Assembly: GCF_016862435.1 (NCBI RefSeq)
Contig: NZ_BOMY01000047.1
Location: forward strand, 1 to 64,000
DNA from: Paractinoplanes tereljensis
Lineage (GTDB): Bacteria > Actinomycetota > Actinomycetes > Mycobacteriales > Micromonosporaceae
Reading direction: 5' to 3'
DNA length: 64,000 nt
Made by a program: the position numbers and the translations under genes. Below the pieces are notes generated by a model. It worked only from the letters and a program-made list of their open reading frames with translations. It did no database searches and had not been told where the DNA came from. This document shows, piece after piece, positions 59,686 through 64,000 of the stretch. Each line of letters starts with the position of its first letter. The stretch's first letter is position 1.

Positions 59686-60990
59686 TCAGGCGGCGATGAC
59701 GTTGTGCACGGCTACCCGGTGGGTGTCGGGGTTGGACCATGACCAGTTCGGGTGGGCTCGGTTCGTCAGCAGGACGACCACCATTCGCTTGGCCGGGACC
59801 ACCAGCAGCGACGTTCCGGTGAAACCGGTGTGGCCGAAGGCGGTCGGTGAGGCCAGCTTGCCCATGAACCAGGTCTGGTTCATCTCGACGCCGAGGCCGT
59901 GGTCGGCCGAGCGGCCCGGTCGCTCGGCGTCGATCGCCTTCTTGCCCTTGTTGACGTTGGTCAGCATCTTCTGGACCGTGCCGGCCGAGAGGATGCGCTT
60001 GCCGTTGTAGGTGCCGCCGTTCAGCAGCATCTGGCCGATCACCGCGACGTCCCGGGCGGTGCCGAAGACACCGGCGTGCCCGGCCACCCCGCCCAGGACG
60101 TTGCAGACGTCGTCGTGCACCGTGCCGCGCAGCAGCTCGCGCGAGGTGCGGGCGTCGGTGGCCACCAGGCGTTGCTTGTCGGTGACCCACTTCAGCGGCT
60201 GGAAGCCGGTGTCCTTGAGGCCCAGCGGCGTGGCCAGGTTGTCGCGCAGCGCCCGGTCCAGGGTCTTGCCGGTGAGCTTCTCGACCAGCCGGCCCAGCAC
60301 CATCAGCCCGGTGCTGGAGTAGCGGAACGTGGTGCCGGGGACGCCGCCGCTGACCAGCGGGGTGGCCAGCACCGACTTCCACCGGGCGGTGTTGTTGGCC
60401 ATCCCGGTCACCTTGGCGCCGACCGGGAGCGCGCTGGTGTGCGCCAGCAGCATCGCCACGGTGATCTTTTCCTTGCCGGCCCCGGTGAAGTCGGGCAGGT
60501 ACTGCCGCACCGGTGCGTCCAGCGCGATCTTGCCCTGGTCGACCAGCTGCAGGGTGAGGATCGCGGTGTAGACCTTGGTGAGCGAGGCCAGGTCGAAGAT
60601 CGAGTCGGTGCGCATGGTGACCCGCTTGGCCGCGGGCAGATCGACGGGACCGGCGCCATAGCGCAGGGCGTGCCCGACCGCGGTGGTCATCCGGGCAGTG
60701 CCGTCCTGCAGCACGAGCGCGACCGCACCGGCGTACCCGGGATGCTTGGGGTTGTCTTTTGTGGGTTTGAGGTATTTGGTCAGGGTTTCTTTGACTTTGC
60801 CGGCATAGGGCGCGGTAGCGGCCGCGGCTGACCGCGCCGGGGCGGGCGCGGAAGACGACGGAGCAGCAGCCGGCGGCTCCGCCGAGGAGACCGGCTCGGC
60901 CCAGGTCGTCGACGGTGCGGAGGCCCGGCCGCAGCCGGCGAGGCCGGCGGCCAGACCGGCGGCCAGGACGGCGCGGCGCGGAAGGGTCAC
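59686..60990 (-). CDS. Exported serine hydrolase, beta-lactamase class C / penicillin-binding-like
   Basis: A 434-residue lipoprotein-like hydrolase. The N-terminus PRRAVLAAGLAAGLAGC has a lipobox with Cys at 20, then an Ala/Ser/Pro spacer to about 60. The active-site S136-L-T-K139 motif (FDLASLTKVYT), Y224-S-S226 (FRYSSTG, the Y-x-N place with Ser) and the late HTGFTG match the class C beta-lactamase/esterase superfamily. It may be a peptidase or esterase rather than an antibiotic-degrading enzyme. The GTG at 60990 opens it. It diverges from the patatin gene by 81 bp. Confidence 0.9.
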   Translation of the reverse strand: MTLPRRAVLAAGLAAGLAGCGRASAPSTTWAEPVSSAEPPAAAPSSSAPAPARSAAAATAPYAGKVKETLTKYLKPTKDNPKHPGYAGAVALVLQDGTARMTTAVGHALRYGAGPVDLPAAKRVTMRTDSIFDLASLTKVYTAILTLQLVDQGKIALDAPVRQYLPDFTGAGKEKITVAMLLAHTSALPVGAKVTGMANNTARWKSVLATPLVSGGVPGTTFRYSSTGLMVLGRLVEKLTGKTLDRALRDNLATPLGLKDTGFQPLKWVTDKQRLVATDARTSRELLRGTVHDDVCNVLGGVAGHAGVFGTARDVAVIGQMLLNGGTYNGKRILSAGTVQKMLTNVNKGKKAIDAERPGRSADHGLGVEMNQTWFMGKLASPTAFGHTGFTGTSLLVVPAKRMVVVLLTNRAHPNWSWSNPDTHRVAVHNVIAA

Positions 60991-61071
60991 GGCGACGATG
61001 ATGACACGGACCACGGTGTACGCACAGGCGAGAGCGGTAGGGGCCGGATCGGATCGTGAAACGATGACGGC

Positions 61072-61920
61072 ATGGTCAACGAGTCGGTGGCGTTCGTTCT
61101 CGGTGGTGGCGGGGTTCTCGGTGCGGTCGAGGTCGGGATGCTGCGAGCGCTCTTCCGGGCCGGTTTCAAACCGGACGTCGTGGTCGGCACCTCGATCGGC
61201 GCGGTGAACGGCGCACTCGTCGCGGCCGACCCCAGCGAGTCGGTCACCGACCGGCTGGTGCGGCTCTGGACCTCGCCGGAGGCCGCCGCGGTCTACGGCG
61301 ACTCGATCGGCCGGCAGGTGCGCCGGTTCGCGGCCCGCACCCACCTGCACTCGCCTAGGCCGCTGCGCCGGCTGCTCGAGGGCGAGTTGGGCGAGCACAC
61401 CACGTTCGCCGACCTGAAGATCCCGTTCCGCTGCTGCGCGGCCAGCATCGAGCGGGCCGCCGAGCACTGGTTCGACAGCGGGCCGCTGGTCGACGCCGTG
61501 CTGGCCTCCTCCGCGGTGCCGGGGCTGCTGCCCCCGATGGAGATGTCGGGAGAGCACTATGTGGACGGTGGCATCGTCAACTCGATTCCGATTGGCGAGG
61601 CGGTCCGGGTCGGTGCAAAACTGATCTTCGTGCTTCAGGTGGGGCGGATCGAGCGGCCGCTCAGCGTGCCCCGCCGGCCGTGGGAGGTGGCTCAGGTGGC
61701 GTTCGAGATCGCCCGCCGGCACCGGTTCGCGCGCGAGGTTGCCTCGCTGCCCGACGATGTACGTGTGCATGTCCTTCCCGCCGGCGGTGGCGACGGCCGC
61801 GACGACAGCCCCTGGGCCTACCGGGACATGGCCGCGGTCGGCCGCCGGATCAGCCGGGCCTACACCGCCTCCCGCCGTTACCTGGCCGCCAACGTGCATC
61901 CGTTGCCGGGCTCGCCCTGA
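61072..61920 (+). CDS. Patatin-like phospholipase
   Basis: A 282-residue patatin-domain hydrolase. The oxyanion loop is GGGGVLG (11-17), the nucleophile S41 is in GTSIG (39-43), and the catalytic Asp is in YVDGGIVNS. These give a Ser-Asp dyad typical of the family, which cleaves acyl chains from membrane lipids. No signal peptide or membrane helix is seen, so it acts inside or at the inner membrane face. The acyltransferase gene starts at the base where its stop ends (TGATG), so the two are probably coupled. Confidence 0.93.
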   Translation: MVNESVAFVLGGGGVLGAVEVGMLRALFRAGFKPDVVVGTSIGAVNGALVAADPSESVTDRLVRLWTSPEAAAVYGDSIGRQVRRFAARTHLHSPRPLRRLLEGELGEHTTFADLKIPFRCCAASIERAAEHWFDSGPLVDAVLASSAVPGLLPPMEMSGEHYVDGGIVNSIPIGEAVRVGAKLIFVLQVGRIERPLSVPRRPWEVAQVAFEIARRHRFAREVASLPDDVRVHVLPAGGGDGRDDSPWAYRDMAAVGRRISRAYTASRRYLAANVHPLPGSP

Positions 61921-62990
61921 TGCCCCCGGTCTGGATACGCCGCCTGATCTTCGCGCCCGCGGTGGTGCTGCTGGCGATCGCGCTGCTCACCACCCTGCCG
62001 GTCTGGCTGCTGCTCGCACTGGCCGCGTCGCCGCTGGTGCCGGGCCACCTGCGGGTGCCGCGTCTGGTCTTCCTCGGCATCGTCTACGTGGTGTGGGACG
62101 CGGCCGCCCTGGTGGCGCTGGCCGCGCTCTGGGTGGCGTCCGGATTCGGGTGGAAGGTCCGCGGCCCGCGTTTTCAGCGCGCTCACTACGTACTGACCGG
62201 AAAGTTCTTGGGGGTTTTGTTCTGGTTGGCCCGATGGTCGCTGCACCTGACCGTCGACGTGGTCGGCACCGACCCGGACACCGCGATCCCGGGCCGCCCG
62301 GAGATCGTGGTGAGCCGGCACGCCGGGCCGGGCGACTCGTTCATCCTGATCCACGCCCTGGTCAACTGGTTCGACCGGGAACCGCGGATCGTGCTGAAGG
62401 CCACCCTGCAGTGGGACCCGGCGGTGGACGTGCTGCTCAACCGTCTGCCCAGCCGGTTCATCACGCCGGGGCGCACCACCCCGGGGACGAAGAGCCTGGA
62501 GGACGAGGTCGGCGAGCTCGCGGTCGGCCTGGACGAGAACGACGCCTTCGTGATCTTCCCGGAGGGCGGCAACTTCACGCCCCGGCGCAAGGTCAAGGCG
62601 ATCCAGTGGCTGCGCCAGCGCGGGATGACCGGCCTGGCCCGGAAGGCGGAAAACCTGCGTAACCTGCTGCCGCCGAAGCCGGGCGGCCTGTCCGCGGCGA
62701 TCGACGCGGCACCCGACGCGGGGGTCATCTTCGTGGCCCACACCGGCCTGGACCGGATGATCACGGTCGCCGACGTGTGGCGCGAGCTGCCGATGGACAA
62801 GCAGCTCATCATGCGGTTCTGGAGCGTTCCGCCGGAGGAGGTGCCGGCCGGCGAGGAGGAACGGGTGGCCTGGCTCTACGACTGGTGGGCCCGGATCGAT
62901 GCGTGGATCGAGGAGAACCGGCCGGCGGTCCGTCCGCTGTCTACGGACTGGACCGCCCGCCGGATGTCTCAGGAACCGAGCGAGTTGTAG
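61920..62990 (+). CDS. Membrane 1-acyl-sn-glycerol-3-phosphate acyltransferase-like
   Basis: A 356-residue protein with two or three helices at the N-terminus (about 12-38, 45-72) and a PlsC-like acyltransferase domain. The HX4D motif is SRHAGPGDS (H-A-G-P-G-D) and the third motif is FPEGGNFTPRR. The overlap with the patatin stop suggests a deacylation-reacylation pair acting on phospholipids. The exact acceptor is unknown. The last 22 bp overlap the convergent lipoprotein gene. Confidence 0.87.
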   Translation: MPPVWIRRLIFAPAVVLLAIALLTTLPVWLLLALAASPLVPGHLRVPRLVFLGIVYVVWDAAALVALAALWVASGFGWKVRGPRFQRAHYVLTGKFLGVLFWLARWSLHLTVDVVGTDPDTAIPGRPEIVVSRHAGPGDSFILIHALVNWFDREPRIVLKATLQWDPAVDVLLNRLPSRFITPGRTTPGTKSLEDEVGELAVGLDENDAFVIFPEGGNFTPRRKVKAIQWLRQRGMTGLARKAENLRNLLPPKPGGLSAAIDAAPDAGVIFVAHTGLDRMITVADVWRELPMDKQLIMRFWSVPPEEVPAGEEERVAWLYDWWARIDAWIEENRPAVRPLSTDWTARRMSQEPSEL

Positions 62991-63763
62991 AAGCTGTCCG
63001 GGGCCTCGGTGACCTCGGACGCGGCCGGCGCGGCGACGTTCACCGGGGCGCCGTAATCGGCGTAGGTCACGTCGATCGGGTCACCCTGCGGGACCGTGAT
63101 GGTCAGCTTGGTGAGCCGCCCCTGGTCGTCCAGGGCGGCCGTGAACGGCACCTTCGACGCGTCCGCGCCGTAGCTGTCGATCGTCACCTGGCTGAGCCCG
63201 GCGAGCCCGGCCGCCTTGGTGAGGTCGAGCGTGCCGGCGTACGTACCCGTGCCGGTTTCCTTGACGTCGGTGGCCGCACCCAGCAGATTCGCCGTACCCA
63301 CCGGGTCGATCTGATTCGGCCGCAGGCCGATGTTGGCCCCGGCCGGCAGCCGGGAACCGTCGAGGTGGGTCCACGTGCCGGCCTTGGTGATGCCGGGCAC
63401 CTGGGCGTAGAGGTCGTCGCCGAGCAGCAGCGATTTGATGTTGATCTCGGCGTTCGGGCCGCTCGCGGTGAGCTGGGCGCTGGCCTTGCCACCCACCGGG
63501 TCGATCGCGCCGGTCAGCTTGAAACCGGCACCGGAGGTCGCCGTGAGGGTGAAGCTGGTGGTGCCGAGCAGGGCCGTGGCCTTGGACAGGGCCGAGACCG
63601 CGCCCGCCTCGGCGGCGCCCGAGGAGGGGCCGGCCGCGACGCTCGGGGCCGGAGCTCCGGAGGCGGAAGTGCTGGCCGTGCCGCCGTTGTCGCACCCGGC
63701 CATCGCGAAGCCAACCGTGGCGATCGTGGCAATACCAAGCCCGGCGAGCCGTGGTGTCCGCAT
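62969..63763 (-). CDS. LppX/LprAFG-like lipoprotein
   Basis: A 264-residue lipoprotein. Signal peptide residues 5-23 end in AMAGC (lipobox Cys at 24), followed by a Ser/Ala spacer. The remainder has the pattern of the LppX_LprAFG family (TALLGTTSFTLTATSGAGFKL, LLLGDDLYAQVPGI, VPFTAALDDQGRLTKLTI), a half-barrel that carries lipids or glycolipids across the envelope. The ATG at 63763 gives M-R-T-P-R-L. Near the patatin/acyltransferase pair it may handle their lipids, which is only an inference. Confidence 0.9.
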   Translation of the reverse strand: MRTPRLAGLGIATIATVGFAMAGCDNGGTASTSASGAPAPSVAAGPSSGAAEAGAVSALSKATALLGTTSFTLTATSGAGFKLTGAIDPVGGKASAQLTASGPNAEINIKSLLLGDDLYAQVPGITKAGTWTHLDGSRLPAGANIGLRPNQIDPVGTANLLGAATDVKETGTGTYAGTLDLTKAAGLAGLSQVTIDSYGADASKVPFTAALDDQGRLTKLTITVPQGDPIDVTYADYGAPVNVAAPAASEVTEAPDSFYNSLGS

Positions 63764-63897
63764 GTACGTCCTCCCTGACGTGGCCGGCGTCTGGGGTGAC
63801 TCCGGCTGATCGACATCAATTCCCGGCAGGCCCGGTGGGCAAACGGCACCTTCCGGGTACGGCATGATGGGCCGAGGCAAGAACACCTGGAGGATCC

Positions 63898-64000
63898 GTG
63901 AGATTCGAGGTCAGCAAGGTCCTCGATGCCATCGAGGCGCGGCTGTCCACCGACCCGGCACTGGCGCGGGCGGTGGTCGACCTGTCGGAGATCGTGCGAT
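63898..64000 (+). CDS. Start of an unidentified protein, cut by window edge
   Basis: Only the first 34 codons are visible: it starts M-R-F-E-V-S-K-V-L-D-A-I-E-A-R and runs into ARAVVDLSEIVR. GGAGG precedes the GTG at 63898 by six bases. The N-terminus is a helical, charged segment without recognisable motif, so no function can be given. Confidence 0.7.
   Translation, partial: MRFEVSKVLDAIEARLSTDPALARAVVDLSEIVR

Overview
The window is high-GC chromosomal DNA from an actinomycete. The gene content (two WhiB proteins, SigR/RsrA, PdtaS, nickel superoxide dismutase, Kgd-type 2-oxoglutarate dehydrogenase, cysteine attenuator peptide) and the style of the proteins point to Micromonosporaceae, with Actinoplanes or a close relative my best guess. 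I saw no rRNA, tRNA, CRISPR array, insertion sequence or prophage.

Layout. (1) 1-11576 is a conserved core block: a partial membrane protein, then hisN, rsgA and aroA on the minus strand, then an SRAP (YedK-like) protein, a WhiB protein, an alpha/beta hydrolase, sigR-rsrA behind a textbook SigR promoter, ribosomal protein bL37, a biotin-carrier protein, a TPR protein, a SIS-domain isomerase and the PdtaS histidine kinase. From memory this resembles the M. tuberculosis Rv3219-Rv3228 neighbourhood. (2) 11577-22854 is an accessory toxin locus: an AT-rich promoter with a palindrome, a 1425-residue secreted LamG protein, a 2046-residue RHS protein ending in a putative deaminase toxin, and a small HEAT-like immunity candidate. 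(3) 22820-27972 holds a GT39-like membrane protein and then a sulfite-assimilation operon (Cys-containing leader peptide, sulfite reductase, 52-residue zinc ribbon, CysH, sirohydrochlorin chelatase). (4) 28244-34195 holds whiB1/wblE with an upstream CRP-like palindrome, a diacylglycerol-kinase-like protein, a GntR regulator, an RsbW-like protein, a GNAT protein, sodN/sodX and malic enzyme.

(5) 34490-48259 holds a quinone-oxidoreductase-like protein, two paralogous lipoprotein hydrolases, the pta-ackA acetate operon, a small coiled-coil protein, an ATPase/small-protein pair, kgd and an ABC transporter. (6) 48411-53956 holds an OlsB/OlsA-like lipid acyltransferase pair, then a response regulator, a sensor kinase and an HtrA-type protease in the same order as mprA-mprB-pepD. 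(7) 54179-64000 holds a 1051-residue membrane protein built from an inactive-looking M50 core, cyclic-nucleotide-binding-like and FecR-like parts, followed by a zinc-finger protein and an EF-hand protein; then a chitinase, a serine hydrolase, a patatin with an acyltransferase, an LppX-like lipoprotein and the start of a further gene.

The common themes are thiol/redox and sulfur control (SigR/RsrA, WhiB, NiSOD, CysH), envelope lipid handling, and interbacterial conflict. The most unusual pieces are the RHS-deaminase/HEAT immunity locus and the pseudo-M50/cNMP/FecR cluster.
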